A DNA stretch of 64,000 nt from Corynebacterium yudongzhengii (GCF_003065405.1 NZ_CP026947.1:1-64000); one strand, 5' to 3'. Counted from the first letter of the stretch, positions 28,939 to 38,838 are shown. Notes: generated from the letters alone by a model not told the origin. Numbers and translations are program-made.

Positions 28939-30942
28939 TCAACCTCCGCGGAGAGCGTCGCGCACGCCGGAGGGGGCGAGCTCCTCGAGGCGGAACTCCC
29001 AGATGTAGACGGTCACGGGGGCGTCCTTGCGCAGCGACTCGCCAGCTTCGGGGTCGGTGCCGGCGACGAGGCCTTCGTCGACAAGCGCGCCCGTGCCGGG
29101 GCGATCGGGCGAGATGCGGAAATCGCTAGGTGAGCCCTCCCAGCCGGCGTCGCGGAGCGCGCGCTGGGCGTCGTCGGGGTTGAGGCGGGTGATCGACGGC
29201 ATGTCTATGAGCATCCCGTTCGAGACCTGCACGATCACCTCCGAGCCCACCGGGGCCTCCTCGCCGGCGCCGCCGACGGCGAGCACGCGGTCCTCGTCCT
29301 CGTGGGAGTCGAGGTATTCGGCGGTCGGTTCGAAGCCGAGCGAACGCAGCGTGTTCTGCGCCTCCGCCCAGGTGGCTCCGGTCAGATCGGGCACGCGGGC
29401 CAGCTCCGGGCCGGTGGAGACGGTGACGGAGACCTCGTCGCCCTCGGACGCTTCCTCCCCGGGCGCCGGGGACTGCCGGATGATCGATCCTTCGGGGACC
29501 GAGTCGGAGGAATCCTCGTCGACCTGCGGGTTCAGGCGCAGGCCCGCCTCGTCGAGCGCGGTGCGCGCCTGGGCGGGGGTGAGCCCCGAGAGGTCGGGGA
29601 CGGTGGTCATCCGCTCGCCCGAAGAGGCGATCAGGGTGACAGTGGTGCCGACGCGCAGCTCCGAACCAGCCGTCGGGTTGGTGCGGATGACGCGGTCCTC
29701 GTCGACCTCCGAGCTGGGCTCTTCTTCGACCTCGACCTCGAAGCCCAGCTCCTCGAGCTGGCGGGTCGCCTCCGCGCGGGTTAGGCCGGAGACATCGGGC
29801 ACGGCGAGCTCGTCGGCCTCGCTGTTCGGGGCGGGGGAGGCGGTGGAAGAATCCTCGCGGCCGAAACCGCCGCCGAAGAGCATCTGCCAGCCGAACAGGC
29901 CGGCAGCCACGATCACGAGGCCGGCCAGCACGAGTGCGAGGACCTTCGCCACGGGGAAGGGCTTCTTCTCGGCGGCGGGCGAAGCAGAGGCAGCAGCAGA
30001 AGAACCAGCAGCCGCAAACGCCGTCGTCGAGACGTCCTCAGACGCGGACTCGGCCTGCGCGTCCTCGAGATGCATAGCGGCCGAGCGGGCGTCCTGGCCG
30101 CGGGCCAAACGCTCGAGGTCCTCGCCCATCTCTGCGGCCGACTGGTAGCGGTCCGCGGGATGTTTCGCCATCGCGGTGAGCGTGACGGCGTCGATGTTGA
30201 CGCGGGCGGTGTTATCGAGGGTGGGGTCGTCGATACGCGCCGACGGCGCCTCCGCGTCTTCCTGAACGTGCTGGTAGGCGACGGCGAAGGGGGATTCGCC
30301 CTCGAAGGGCACGGTGCCGGTGACGGCCTCGTAGAGGACGCAGCCGAGGGCGTAGACATCGGAACGCGCGTCGGCGGCGCGGCCGCGGGCCTGTTCCGGC
30401 GAAAGGTATTGGGCGGTGCCGATGACCGCGGAGGTCTGCGTCATGGCGCTCGTGGCGTCGTCGAGCGCGCGGGCGATGCCGAAGTCCATTACCTTCACCG
30501 CGCCGGTGTTGGTGATCATGATGTTCGCCGGCTTGATGTCGCGGTGGATGATGCCGGCCTCGTGGCTGGATTGCAGCGCCGAGCACACGGGAACTAAAAG
30601 CTCAGCGGCCCGCGCCGGGCTCAGGGGGCCGTCGGTGCGCATGACGTCGCGCAGCGTGCGGCCGTGGATGCGCTCCATGACGATGTAGGGGACATCGAGG
30701 CCGTCGGTATCCGTCTCACCGGTGTCGAACACGGCGACGATGTTGGGGTGGTTCAGCTTCGCGGAGTTCTGCGCTTCTCGACGAAAACGTTCCCTAAAGT
30801 TATCGTCGCGCGCCATGTCCGGCTTGAGCATCTTGACGGCCACGTCGCGGCCCAAAAGCACATCGCTGGCGGCGAAGACGTTGGACATGCCGCCGGTGCC
30901 GATGCGCTCTGCGAGTTGGTAGCGGTCTGCGAGCAGGCTCAT
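28939..30942 (-). CDS. pknB: Serine/threonine protein kinase PknB with PASTA repeats
   Basis: This membrane kinase couples muropeptide or lipid II sensing to control of growth and cell-wall synthesis. It has 667 residues. The kinase domain (about 1-270) has the glycine loop GTGGMSNVF, Lys37 in VAVKMLK, HRDIKPANIMI, DFGIA and the P+1 region GTAQYLSPEQARG. After a juxtamembrane linker comes one transmembrane helix (LALVLAGLVIVAAGLFGW, about 335). Four extracellular PASTA domains start near VPDVSGLTRAEA, VPDLSGLTPAQA, VPDLTGATWAEA and MPSITRLNPDDA. It abuts pknA with no spacer (stop then start), so expression is coupled. Confidence 0.97.
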   Translation of the reverse strand: MSLLADRYQLAERIGTGGMSNVFAASDVLLGRDVAVKMLKPDMARDDNFRERFRREAQNSAKLNHPNIVAVFDTGETDTDGLDVPYIVMERIHGRTLRDVMRTDGPLSPARAAELLVPVCSALQSSHEAGIIHRDIKPANIMITNTGAVKVMDFGIARALDDATSAMTQTSAVIGTAQYLSPEQARGRAADARSDVYALGCVLYEAVTGTVPFEGESPFAVAYQHVQEDAEAPSARIDDPTLDNTARVNIDAVTLTAMAKHPADRYQSAAEMGEDLERLARGQDARSAAMHLEDAQAESASEDVSTTAFAAAGSSAAASASPAAEKKPFPVAKVLALVLAGLVIVAAGLFGWQMLFGGGFGREDSSTASPAPNSEADELAVPDVSGLTRAEATRQLEELGFEVEVEEEPSSEVDEDRVIRTNPTAGSELRVGTTVTLIASSGERMTTVPDLSGLTPAQARTALDEAGLRLNPQVDEDSSDSVPEGSIIRQSPAPGEEASEGDEVSVTVSTGPELARVPDLTGATWAEAQNTLRSLGFEPTAEYLDSHEDEDRVLAVGGAGEEAPVGSEVIVQVSNGMLIDMPSITRLNPDDAQRALRDAGWEGSPSDFRISPDRPGTGALVDEGLVAGTDPEAGESLRKDAPVTVYIWEFRLEELAPSGVRDALRGG

Positions 30943-32466
30943 CTACACACCCCCGAGGAGGTTCTCGAGGTCCGCGACCGGGTCGTCGGCCGTGTCCCCG
31001 CCGGGCGCGGGCAGAGTGGTCTGGCTCGCGCCGGGCGCCGACTCTGGCGGGTTGGGGGCGTCGGGTATCGACGTCGGCGCCGGCGGCACACTCGGCTGGT
31101 TGGGCTGAGGTCGCGGCGGCGCGGGCTGGCGGCTGGTCAGCGGCGGCGGGGAGAGGGTCTCGCGCTCGCGGGCGGTGGGCTCGGCCGGCGCGGACTCGGG
31201 CTCGGGGCGCACGGTGGTGGTCACCTGTTCGGGCGGGGCCTCCTGGTTGGGTTCTACGGTCTCTTCGGTGGGGGTGACCCACTCGGTGACGACCTCGGGT
31301 TCGGTGGTTTCGGGAGTCGGCCTGGGCTGGCGGTCGAAGAGCCCGGCCTGGGCGGCGGTCCACACGCCGATGGCGCCGGCGATCGCGATGATCGCGGCGA
31401 TGAGCAGGCCGATGCCGAAAGCGCCGCCGGAGGACTTCTTCGCCGACTTCCTGGCGGGTTTCTGCCCCGCCTTCTTCGCCGCTGCACCTGAGGCGCCGGT
31501 ACCGGCGGCGGGCTGCGTCGTGCGCGGCCGGGCGACCTGGCCGAGCATGTGCGTCGAGGCGGTCGGGGAGGGTTCCTGGGCGACGCCGGACATGGCGGCG
31601 CTCGCCGGCTGCGGGGGCCGGCGCCCGTCGCGTACGGCGTTGACGGCGAGGGCGAACTCGTTGCCGTCGGCGAAGCGGGTCTGCGGGTCCTTGCGCAGGG
31701 CGATGCCGATGAGCTCGCGGGCCTCGGCGGAGATCGACGTCGGCAGCGGCGGCGGGGCGTTGTTGACGTGCGCGAGCGCCACCGAGACCCCGGAGTCGCC
31801 GGAAAAAGGCCGGTGCCCGGCGAGCATCTCGTAGCCGACCACGCCGAGCGAGTAGACGTCGGTGGCCGAGGTGACCTCGAAGCCCTGGGCCTGCTCGGGT
31901 GAGACGTACTGAGCGGTGCCCACGACCATGCCGGTGCGTGTCAGCGGCACCGCGGCCGCGGCCTTGGCGATGCCGAAGTCGGTGATCTTCACCTCGCCGC
32001 TCTGGGTGATCATGAGGTTGCCGGGCTTGATGTCGCGGTGGATGAGCCCCTGGCGGTGGGTGATGGATAACCCGTGGGCGGCCTGCTCGAGGACGTCGAG
32101 GGCGATGTCCTCGTCGAGCGCGCCCTCGCGGGAGAGCAGGTCGGCCAGCGACTCGCCGCGTACGTACTCCATGGCGATGAAGCAGTTGGTGTGCCCGGCC
32201 GGGTCGGGGACCTCGCGGTAGTCATAGGTGGCCACCACGTGGTCGGAGCTTATCGATTCCGCCGCGATCGCCTCGTTGCGGAAGCGGTCGAGGAACTCTT
32301 CGTTGTTGGAGAACTCCGGGCGCAGGAATTTGATGGCCACCTCGCGGTCGTGGCGGGTGTCGTCGGCAAGCCAGACCGTCGACATGCCGCCGTGGCCGAT
32401 GATCCACTGCAGGCGGTAATCGTCGCCTATCTGCTCCTGTAGCTGCTCCTTGGTCTCTTCGCTCAC
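30943..32466 (-). CDS. pknA: Serine/threonine protein kinase PknA
   Basis: PknA phosphorylates division and cell-wall proteins alongside PknB. The 507-residue product starts at GTG, sharing one base with the pbpA stop. The kinase domain (about 1-280) shows GHGGMSTVW, VAIKFLR, HRDIKPGNLMI, DFGIAKAAAAVPLTRTGMVVGTAQYVSPEQ. A Lys/Ala linker leads to one membrane helix (GIGLLIAAIIAIAGAIGVW, about 350). The C-terminus is a Pro/Thr/Glu-rich extracellular tail without PASTA domains, as expected for PknA. Confidence 0.96.
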   Translation of the reverse strand: MSEETKEQLQEQIGDDYRLQWIIGHGGMSTVWLADDTRHDREVAIKFLRPEFSNNEEFLDRFRNEAIAAESISSDHVVATYDYREVPDPAGHTNCFIAMEYVRGESLADLLSREGALDEDIALDVLEQAAHGLSITHRQGLIHRDIKPGNLMITQSGEVKITDFGIAKAAAAVPLTRTGMVVGTAQYVSPEQAQGFEVTSATDVYSLGVVGYEMLAGHRPFSGDSGVSVALAHVNNAPPPLPTSISAEARELIGIALRKDPQTRFADGNEFALAVNAVRDGRRPPQPASAAMSGVAQEPSPTASTHMLGQVARPRTTQPAAGTGASGAAAKKAGQKPARKSAKKSSGGAFGIGLLIAAIIAIAGAIGVWTAAQAGLFDRQPRPTPETTEPEVVTEWVTPTEETVEPNQEAPPEQVTTTVRPEPESAPAEPTARERETLSPPPLTSRQPAPPRPQPNQPSVPPAPTSIPDAPNPPESAPGASQTTLPAPGGDTADDPVADLENLLGGV

Positions 32467-33887
32467 TACTCATCGCCTCCCGCGGGGGCGGAGGCCAAGA
32501 TCGCGCGGCCGATCGGCGCGGAGACCTGCCCGCCGGTGGCCGAGGCACCGAAGCCGCCACCATTCTTGACGACGACACCGACCGCCACATCCTTGTCCGG
32601 GTCATAGGCGACGTACCAGGTGTGCGGCGGGACGCCTTCGGCGTGCTCGGCGGTGCCGGTCTTGGAGGCGTAGTTGTTGCCGTCGTAGCCGGAGGTGTTG
32701 CGCTCGGAGGCGAACATCAGCTGCTCGAGGGTATCGGCCTGCTCCTCGGTGACGGCCTGGGTGATGTCGTTGGGGCGGGTGGTCTTCACGGTGGAGAGAT
32801 CAGCCTCGGTGATGCGGTCGATGACATAGGGCTCCATGCGCCGGCCATCGTTGGCCACGGTCGCGGCCATCACGGCGGCCTGGAGGGCGGACATGGTCAC
32901 ATCGCGCTGGCCGATGGAGGTCTGGCCGACGGCGGCGTCGTCCGGCAGCTCGCCGAGCTCGCCGGAGGACATCTCGAGGCCCAAGTCATAACGCTCGCCC
33001 ACGCCGAAGGCTTCGGCGGCGTCGCGTAAGGCGTCGGCGCCGACGTCGATACCCATCTGCACGAAGGCGGTGTTGCAGGAGAGCATGAACGCCGTCTCCA
33101 GGGTGACCTGCTCGGAGCCGCCGCAGGACTGGCCGGCGTAGTTGGTCAGCGTCGTGTTCGTATTCGGCAGGGTGATCGACGCCTGGCCGGTCACCGTCGA
33201 CTGCGGCGTGTAGCCGTTTTCCAGGCCGGCGGCGGTGGTGATGATCTTGAAGATCGAGCCCGGCGGCAGGGTCTCCTGGGTGGCGGAGTTGATCAGCGGC
33301 TGGGAGGAATCGTTGGTGATCTGCTCCCAGTTCTCGTCGATGCTGTTGGGGTCATAGGACGGCGTCGAGGCCATCGCCAGCACTTCGCCTGTCGACGGCC
33401 GCAGCGCCACCGCCGCCCCCGAGTAACCGTTGTCGGCCAGCTGGGAATAGGCAGTGGCCTGGGTATCCGGGTCCAGGGTCAGCTCGACGTTGGCGCCGGG
33501 CTCGTCGCCGCTGGAAAACAGGTTGAACGCCCGGGAGGCCAGCACCGAGGTGTCCTGGCCGTTAAGTACTCCGTTCTGGGAGGCCTCGATGCCGGCGGCG
33601 CCGTACTGCGGCGAGAGGTAGCCGACCACCGGGGCAAACGTGTAGGGCGCGCCGGGGTATTCACGGTAGTAGGTGCCCTCCCCGGTGGGGTTGGATTCGG
33701 CCAGCACCAGGCCGCCGGCGGAGATGTTGCCGCGCTGGATCTGCTGCATCTCCTCGAAGCTGCGGGCGTTCAGCGGGTTCTGGGCGTAGGCCTCCTCGCG
33801 GAAGGCCTGGATGATCGTGATGTTGATCAAGAGGATGAGGATGAGCAGGAGTGCGAACATCGCTCCGATACGGATGGACTTGTTCAT
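32466..33887 (-). CDS. pbpA: Class B penicillin-binding protein PbpA
   Basis: This peptidoglycan transpeptidase works with the SEDS protein encoded just upstream. The 473-residue protein has an N-terminal membrane anchor (GAMFALLLILILLINITII) and a pedestal domain. The transpeptidase motifs are PPGSIFK (SxxK, active Ser), SCN (SxN) and ASKTGTAEH (KTG). Its start overlaps the rodA stop by 4 nt and its stop overlaps the pknA start by 1 nt, so the whole operon is tightly coupled. Confidence 0.96.
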   Translation of the reverse strand: MNKSIRIGAMFALLLILILLINITIIQAFREEAYAQNPLNARSFEEMQQIQRGNISAGGLVLAESNPTGEGTYYREYPGAPYTFAPVVGYLSPQYGAAGIEASQNGVLNGQDTSVLASRAFNLFSSGDEPGANVELTLDPDTQATAYSQLADNGYSGAAVALRPSTGEVLAMASTPSYDPNSIDENWEQITNDSSQPLINSATQETLPPGSIFKIITTAAGLENGYTPQSTVTGQASITLPNTNTTLTNYAGQSCGGSEQVTLETAFMLSCNTAFVQMGIDVGADALRDAAEAFGVGERYDLGLEMSSGELGELPDDAAVGQTSIGQRDVTMSALQAAVMAATVANDGRRMEPYVIDRITEADLSTVKTTRPNDITQAVTEEQADTLEQLMFASERNTSGYDGNNYASKTGTAEHAEGVPPHTWYVAYDPDKDVAVGVVVKNGGGFGASATGGQVSAPIGRAILASAPAGGDE

Positions 33888-35278
33888 CGACGCACCTCCT
33901 GGGCGTTCTGGGTGGCAAACAATCCGGTTTCTGCCCCGGCGCCATGTCCTGTGCCGTGGCCGGCAGACAGCTGCGCGGGGTCTTCGATCTCGCGGGCCGG
34001 GCGGTTGGCGGAGTTCGAGATCCGCAGAAGCACGGCGACCAAGATGTAGTTCGCCATGAGCGCGGAACCGCCGGCGGACATGAACGGGGTGGTCAGGCCG
34101 GTCATCGGCATCAGTGCTGTGATGCCGGCAACCACCACGAAGACCTGGATGGCGATGGTCAGCGCTAAGCCGGCAGAGAGCAGCTTGCCGTAGGAATCAC
34201 GCACCTTCAACGCGGTGCGGAAGCCGCGGGAGACGAACAGCGCGAAGAGCACCAGCACGGCCGCCAGGCCGAAGAGCCCCAGCTCCTCGCCGACGGCGGC
34301 GAGGATGAAGTCCGAGTGCGCGACCGGCACCATCTGCGGGTGCCCGTCGCCGAGGCCGGTGCCGGTGATCCCGCCCCAGGACAGGCCGAACAGCGACTGG
34401 GAGATCTGGTAGCCGGTGGAATCGTAGTTGGCGATGGGGTCCAAGAAGTTCTGGACGCGGTCCTGGATCTTGTCGGAGATCGAGTAGATGCTCACCCCGC
34501 CGAGGGCGACGAGGATGACGCCGATGATCAGCCAGGAGATCCGCCCGGTGGCCATAAAGAGCATGCCCAAGACGGTGGCGAAGAGCAGCAGCGCCGGGCC
34601 GAAGTCGTTGGAGGCGGCCATGATCAAAAGGGCGATGAGCCAGACCGCCAGAATGGGCGCGAGGTCGCGCAGGCGCGGGAAGTCCAGGCCCAGTAAGCGG
34701 TAGCCGGCGACCGTGAACAGCGCGCGCTTCTGGGCGAGCAGCTGCGCGAAGAATAGCAGCAGAAGGATCTTGGAGAATTCGCCCGGCTGGATCGAGAAGG
34801 GGCCTAAGTTGATCCAGATCCGCGCGTCGGAATCGACGGGCTGCGGCCACACCAGGGGCAGCGCCAGAAGCACCAGGCCCACCAGGCCCAGCAGGTAGGA
34901 AAAACGGGTTAGCGTGCGGTGATCGCGCAGGATCACCAGCGTGGCCACCAGCAGCACGATGCCCGCCAAGGTCCATAGCACCTGCCGGTTGGCCAGGGAG
35001 GTCTCATTGGCGATGTCGAGGCGGTAGATCACCACCAGCCCGATCGCGTTCAAGGTGGCCGCCACGGGCAGAAGCAGCTGGTCCGCATAAGGCGCGAGGA
35101 AGCGGATGGCCAAGTGGGCGATGCCGAAGGCCCCGATGAACCCGCCGATGAGGTAGGCCATCTCGGTGGTGATCGCGTTGCCCTGGGACAGCTCGAGGCT
35201 AATGAGCATCACGGCGAGAATCACCGTGGCGAGCAGCAGGAACCCGAGTTCGGTGCTTCGCAGAAAGATCTTCTTCAC
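33884..35278 (-). CDS. rodA: SEDS-family peptidoglycan polymerase RodA/FtsW-like
   Basis: The 464-residue protein has about twelve membrane segments and the SEDS pattern. The catalytic-region sequences are IWINLGPFSIQPGEFSK, FGPALLLFATVLGMLF and TTPFMSAGGSALMANYI. SEDS glycosyltransferases polymerise lipid II and pair with a class B PBP, here PbpA, encoded directly downstream with a 4-nt overlap. Context between pstP and pbpA is the conserved actinobacterial arrangement. RodA is preferred to FtsW because FtsW is normally in the dcw cluster. Confidence 0.95.
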   Translation of the reverse strand: MKKIFLRSTELGFLLLATVILAVMLISLELSQGNAITTEMAYLIGGFIGAFGIAHLAIRFLAPYADQLLLPVAATLNAIGLVVIYRLDIANETSLANRQVLWTLAGIVLLVATLVILRDHRTLTRFSYLLGLVGLVLLALPLVWPQPVDSDARIWINLGPFSIQPGEFSKILLLLFFAQLLAQKRALFTVAGYRLLGLDFPRLRDLAPILAVWLIALLIMAASNDFGPALLLFATVLGMLFMATGRISWLIIGVILVALGGVSIYSISDKIQDRVQNFLDPIANYDSTGYQISQSLFGLSWGGITGTGLGDGHPQMVPVAHSDFILAAVGEELGLFGLAAVLVLFALFVSRGFRTALKVRDSYGKLLSAGLALTIAIQVFVVVAGITALMPMTGLTTPFMSAGGSALMANYILVAVLLRISNSANRPAREIEDPAQLSAGHGTGHGAGAETGLFATQNAQEVRR

Positions 35279-35281
35279 GGT

Positions 35282-36676
35282 CTATTCCTCCTCCACTGTC
35301 CGGCAGTTGACCTCGGGGCGTTCGGCGCTGTCTTCGCGGTCTTCGCCGGGGGAGACGCAGACGGGGAGGGCTTCGTCGGAAAGCCTCTGGAGCCTGTCGA
35401 CGATCTCCTCGTAGCTACCCGAGCCCCAGGATTCCACCGAGCCGCGCACGGGTTCGGGCAGGTCTTTCGTTCCGAAGAGCGAGCAGTCGGCGTTGGTGTT
35501 GGCGTCGACGTAGCGCAGGTTGCCGTCTTCGTTGATGCACACCCGCTGCATGGGGGTGTGCAGGTCACGGCCGAAGAGCGAGAAGTCGGCGCCCTGTTCG
35601 ACGACGAAGTTATCGTCGCCGTCGACGGCGACGAAGTACTGGTCGTCGAGGCGGGCATAGCCCCACCACGCCACGCCGATGAGCCCCAGGATGAGCAGGC
35701 ACGCCGCGGCGAGCGCGAACCAGCGGCCGGCGCGGGAGGGGTCGGACTCCTCGTCGTCGTCCTCGTCGGTGCCGGTGGCCATCTCGGCGGCCTCGGGCTC
35801 GCGGGGGGCTTGGTTCGGCGGGATGGTCGCCGGGCGCCGCAGGGCCGCGGCCCGGCCGGCGGAGGTATCGGGGTGGGTGGGGGTCTCGGCGTCGCCGGCG
35901 AGCGCGCCGCCGACCACGGGTTCGGTGGGCAGGTGCCGCTTATCGACGTCCGACAGCTCCCGCTCATCCAAAACATCCGCGACGACGACGGTCACGTTGT
36001 CCGGACCGCCGGAGCGCAACGCGAGTTCCACCAGACGCTTCGCGGCCTGGGCGGGATCGCCTTGGCCGAGGGCGGCTTCGATGGTGGAGGCGGTCACCGG
36101 GTCGGATAAGCCGTCGGAGCATAAAAGCAGGCGATCGCCAGGCTGGACATCCAGCATGGCCAGGGTCGGATCGACCGGCATGCCGGTGTAGGCCTTCAAG
36201 ATCAGCGACTTGCGCGGGTGCGAGGAGACGTCGGCCGGGTCGAGCTTGCCTTCGTCCACGAGGGATTGGACGAAGGTGTCGTCGACGGTGAGCTGGGTGA
36301 GCTTTCCTTCGCGCAGGCGGTAGCCGCGGGAGTCGCCGACGTGGATGAGGCCGACCTCGCGGCCGTTGAACATCACGGCGGTCAGGGTGGTGCCCATGCC
36401 GTCGGTCTCGGGGCGCTCGCGGATGGTGCGCGCGATCTGGCGGTTGGCGTCCTCGGCGTAGTTGCCGAGCAGCGCCAGCATGTCATTGTCCCCGGGATCG
36501 CGATCCAGCTTCTCGAGCTGCTCGACCATCAACGCGCTGGCGACCTCGCCGGCGGCGTGGCCGCCCATGCCGTCGGCCAAGACGAGAAGATTCGGCCCGG
36601 CGTAGGCGGAGTCTTCGTTGTTGCCGCGCACCAGGCCGCGATCGGAGGCGATGGTGAAGTTGAGTCTAAAGGTCAT
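35282..36676 (-). CDS. pstP: PP2C-family serine/threonine phosphatase PstP
   Basis: The membrane-anchored phosphatase reverses PknA and PknB phosphorylation. In this 464-residue protein the PP2C domain covers about 1-235 with DRGLVRGNNEDSAY, LADGMGGHAAGEVAS (metal-binding Asp), GDSRGYRLR, LLCSDGLSD and GGPDNVTVVV. A Pro/Glu-rich linker precedes one membrane helix (WFALAAACLLILGLIGVAWWG, about 313-335), then an extracellular domain of about 125 residues. It overlaps the end of fhaB by 4 nt and ends 3 bp before rodA. Confidence 0.96.
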   Translation of the reverse strand: MTFRLNFTIASDRGLVRGNNEDSAYAGPNLLVLADGMGGHAAGEVASALMVEQLEKLDRDPGDNDMLALLGNYAEDANRQIARTIRERPETDGMGTTLTAVMFNGREVGLIHVGDSRGYRLREGKLTQLTVDDTFVQSLVDEGKLDPADVSSHPRKSLILKAYTGMPVDPTLAMLDVQPGDRLLLCSDGLSDPVTASTIEAALGQGDPAQAAKRLVELALRSGGPDNVTVVVADVLDERELSDVDKRHLPTEPVVGGALAGDAETPTHPDTSAGRAAALRRPATIPPNQAPREPEAAEMATGTDEDDDEESDPSRAGRWFALAAACLLILGLIGVAWWGYARLDDQYFVAVDGDDNFVVEQGADFSLFGRDLHTPMQRVCINEDGNLRYVDANTNADCSLFGTKDLPEPVRGSVESWGSGSYEEIVDRLQRLSDEALPVCVSPGEDREDSAERPEVNCRTVEEE

Positions 36677-37161
36677 GGTGCCAGCCTCACTGTGGTGCCG
36701 CCGAGTTTGATGTCCGTGCCCACCTGGACGCGTTCGGGCTGGTCGATGCGGTAGCCGCCGACGAACGTGCCGTTGCGCGACTCGAGGTCCTCGATGAACC
36801 AGTCGGAGCCGCGCCGGAGGAGGCGGGCGTGGCGGGAGGAGGCGTAATCGTCGCCAAGTACGAACTCACAGGCGTCACTGCGGCCGAGCACGACCGAATC
36901 GACCTGCGAGATATCCATGTGCGAGCCCTGGTAGGGGCCCTCGACGACGGTAAGTACGCGCGCCTTCTGCCGGCGCGCAGGTCCCGCCATCGCCGCCGGG
37001 CGGGCCAGGCGCGGGACGCGGGAGCGCTTGCCCCGCTTGCGGCCCGGGCGGCCGGAGGCGGAGTCGGCGTCCGCACGCATGGTGGTCAGTGCGAGCAGAA
37101 TGAAGACCCACAGAAGCACCAGTAGTGCAATACGTGCGAAGCCGAGAACAGCAGCGTCCAT
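36673..37161 (-). CDS. fhaB: FHA-domain protein FhaB with N-terminal membrane helix
   Basis: This 162-residue phosphothreonine reader is a partner of PknA/PknB signalling. An N-terminal transmembrane helix (IALLVLLWVFILLALTTM, about 11-28) and a very basic stretch (GRPGRKRGKRSR) precede the FHA domain (about 65-160). The FHA motifs are VVLGRSDACEFVLGDDYASSRHARL and LESRNGTFVGGYRI (the Arg, Ser, Asn-Gly positions that bind phosphothreonine). It overlaps the pstP start by 4 nt. Confidence 0.94.
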   Translation of the reverse strand: MDAAVLGFARIALLVLLWVFILLALTTMRADADSASGRPGRKRGKRSRVPRLARPAAMAGPARRQKARVLTVVEGPYQGSHMDISQVDSVVLGRSDACEFVLGDDYASSRHARLLRRGSDWFIEDLESRNGTFVGGYRIDQPERVQVGTDIKLGGTTVRLAP

Positions 37162-37188
37162 GAACTCTCCTAGTGTCTCCCGGGTGAC

Positions 37189-38049
37189 CTACCGGTCGGA
37201 GGAATCGATAATACGGACTTCGATGTGCGAATGGCCGACGGTGATCACGTCACCGTCGGCGAGCAGCCAGTTCTCGATGGCGCTGTCGTTGACGGTCGTG
37301 CCGTTCGTCGACTGCAGATCGACGAGCACCGCATCGGTGCCGTCCCACGTGACTTCCGCGTGCTGACGGGATACCCCCGTATCCGGCAGGCGGAAATCCG
37401 CCTCGTTGGAACGGCCGATGATGTTCGAGCCTTCCTTGACGTGGTAGGTCCGCGACGAGCCGTCCTGCAAAAGCAGCGACACCGAACGGCCCGGATGGGC
37501 CGGCTCCCGGTCGCGGGCCTCGTCTGATGCGGAACCCCGGCTGGCATTCACCGTGGGGGACACGGTCGTCGGCGCTTGGTGGTCGTGCTGAGAGTCCATC
37601 GGGCCCCTATCATTGTCGGTGTCATCCACAGGATCGTGGTCGATGGCATCGAAGCCACTCTCGTGTTCCGGGTCGGACCACGCGAAAGACGACACCCGCA
37701 GCTGGCCGGTGTGCACCCCGGATTCCTCCGCGATGCGCACCACCGTCGGGCCGTAGAAGTCCCAGCCCTGGTTCCGGCCGAAGCGGGCCGTCTGGTCCGC
37801 CAGGCGTGCGGGTAGGTCTTGATCCCGCGAGAGATTCTCCAGATCCTTCGAGGAAACCCCCACCATATAGATGTTGGGGGCGAAGATCTGATCATCCTCC
37901 GTCGAGGCCAGGTTATCCTGCGCCTCCTGTTTGATCAGCTCCTCGATCTCCGCGGGCACCACCCGGCCACCGAAGATGAGCGCGAATCCGTTATCGAGGC
38001 CGCGCTGGAGCGTGCTGTCGAAACGAGCGAAGCGATCCATAAGGCCCAT
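37189..38049 (-). CDS. fhaA: DUF3662/FHA protein FhaA
   Basis: The 286-residue cytosolic protein has an N-terminal DUF3662 domain (about 1-125; MGLMDRFARFDSTLQRGLDN, FGGRVVPAEIEELIKQEAQDN) and a C-terminal FHA domain (about 205-285; NIIGRSNEADFRLPDTGVSRQHAEV, LQSTNGTTVND). In mycobacteria FhaA binds phosphorylated MviN/MurJ and limits peptidoglycan synthesis, and the same role is likely here. I start at MGLMDRF, preceded by AAGGAGG; an open frame extends 84 nt further but lacks family similarity. It is the first gene of the minus-strand operon. Confidence 0.94.
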   Translation of the reverse strand: MGLMDRFARFDSTLQRGLDNGFALIFGGRVVPAEIEELIKQEAQDNLASTEDDQIFAPNIYMVGVSSKDLENLSRDQDLPARLADQTARFGRNQGWDFYGPTVVRIAEESGVHTGQLRVSSFAWSDPEHESGFDAIDHDPVDDTDNDRGPMDSQHDHQAPTTVSPTVNASRGSASDEARDREPAHPGRSVSLLLQDGSSRTYHVKEGSNIIGRSNEADFRLPDTGVSRQHAEVTWDGTDAVLVDLQSTNGTTVNDSAIENWLLADGDVITVGHSHIEVRIIDSSDR

Positions 38050-38291
38050 CGGATATCGCGCCTCCTTCCCGGTGTCGTTTGTCTGTCCTGTGTCTACATC
38101 GTTGCATGCGACGCCCTGGCAGGCCGCTGGCAACGACCTCCGGGACGTGGATGAAGCAATTATAAGGGGTAGAAAGCATAAACTCGTAGCCGCAAAGCCC
38201 TTATCCCGCTCCTGGCCAGCTCACCGCGCTGCTGTTGAACAGGCGATTTGTCCGAAATCCGGGTCCTCATGCTATGTTAGTCAAGTCGCCC

Positions 38292-38375
38292 GCCCGGGTG
38301 GCGGAATTGGCAGACGCGCTGGCTTCAGGTGCCAGTGTTCGCAAGAACGTGCGGGTTCAAGTCCCGCCCCGGGCA
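38292..38375 (+). tRNA. tRNA-Leu (CAG anticodon)
   Basis: An 84-nt type II tRNA with a long variable arm (GTGTTCGCAAGAACGTG). The acceptor GCCCGGG pairs with CCCGGGC, the anticodon loop TTCAGGT gives CAG, and the T-arm has GTTCAAGTC. CCA is not encoded. Insertion-sequence debris starts about 240 bp downstream. Confidence 0.97.
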
Positions 38376-38401
38376 CTCTGTGCAGTTCTCGAACTGCAGG
38401 C

Positions 38402-38451
38402 ACCGGAGGTCACAAACTCGAAAGAGGGTGTGACCTCCGGTTTCTTTTGTT
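38402..38451 (+). terminator. Terminator after tRNA-Leu
   Basis: ACCGGAGGTCACA pairs perfectly with TGTGACCTCCGGT (13 bp), followed by TTCTTTTGTTT. Confidence 0.92.
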
Positions 38452-38619
38452 TCTAGGGTCGGGTGGTTGCGGAATGGGCATTGTGGGGATCTTGCCCGCA
38501 GGTTCTGGTTTGGGCGAGTGGATCGTGATCATCGGGCGCCGCGAGGGGGCAGCTGCGATCGAAAAGATTAACCTCCCACGGTGGTTTCAACCGGTCGTTG
38601 CAACACCTCCTCTGATTGA

Positions 38620-38838
38620 GTGAGGGATTGTGTTGGGAACTCGACGAGTAAAGAGGGCCCGGGCCGGCGCCCGCTATCGGAGCAACGTCACCGTTTCGCC
38701 CAGCTGCGTGCACGCGACAGCATTCGACAGGCCGCCCGCGAGGCCGGGGTATCCGAGTCCGCCGGCAAGAAATGGACTTTCGGCGGCAACGTCTACCGCG
38801 ACGGCATAATGGGGTTCTTCCGGATCTGGAGTGCGTGA
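38620..38838 (+). pseudogene. Transposase N-terminal fragment (IS30-like HTH)
   Basis: The frame encodes RPLSEQRHRFAQLRARDSIRQ, then AAREAGVSESAGKKW, the helix-turn-helix start of IS30-type transposases. It then runs into unrelated sequence and a stop after 72 codons. The DDE catalytic part is missing. Part of a patch of decayed mobile DNA from about 38.5 to 39.25 kb, in which 38840-39060 shows nothing recognisable. Confidence 0.55.
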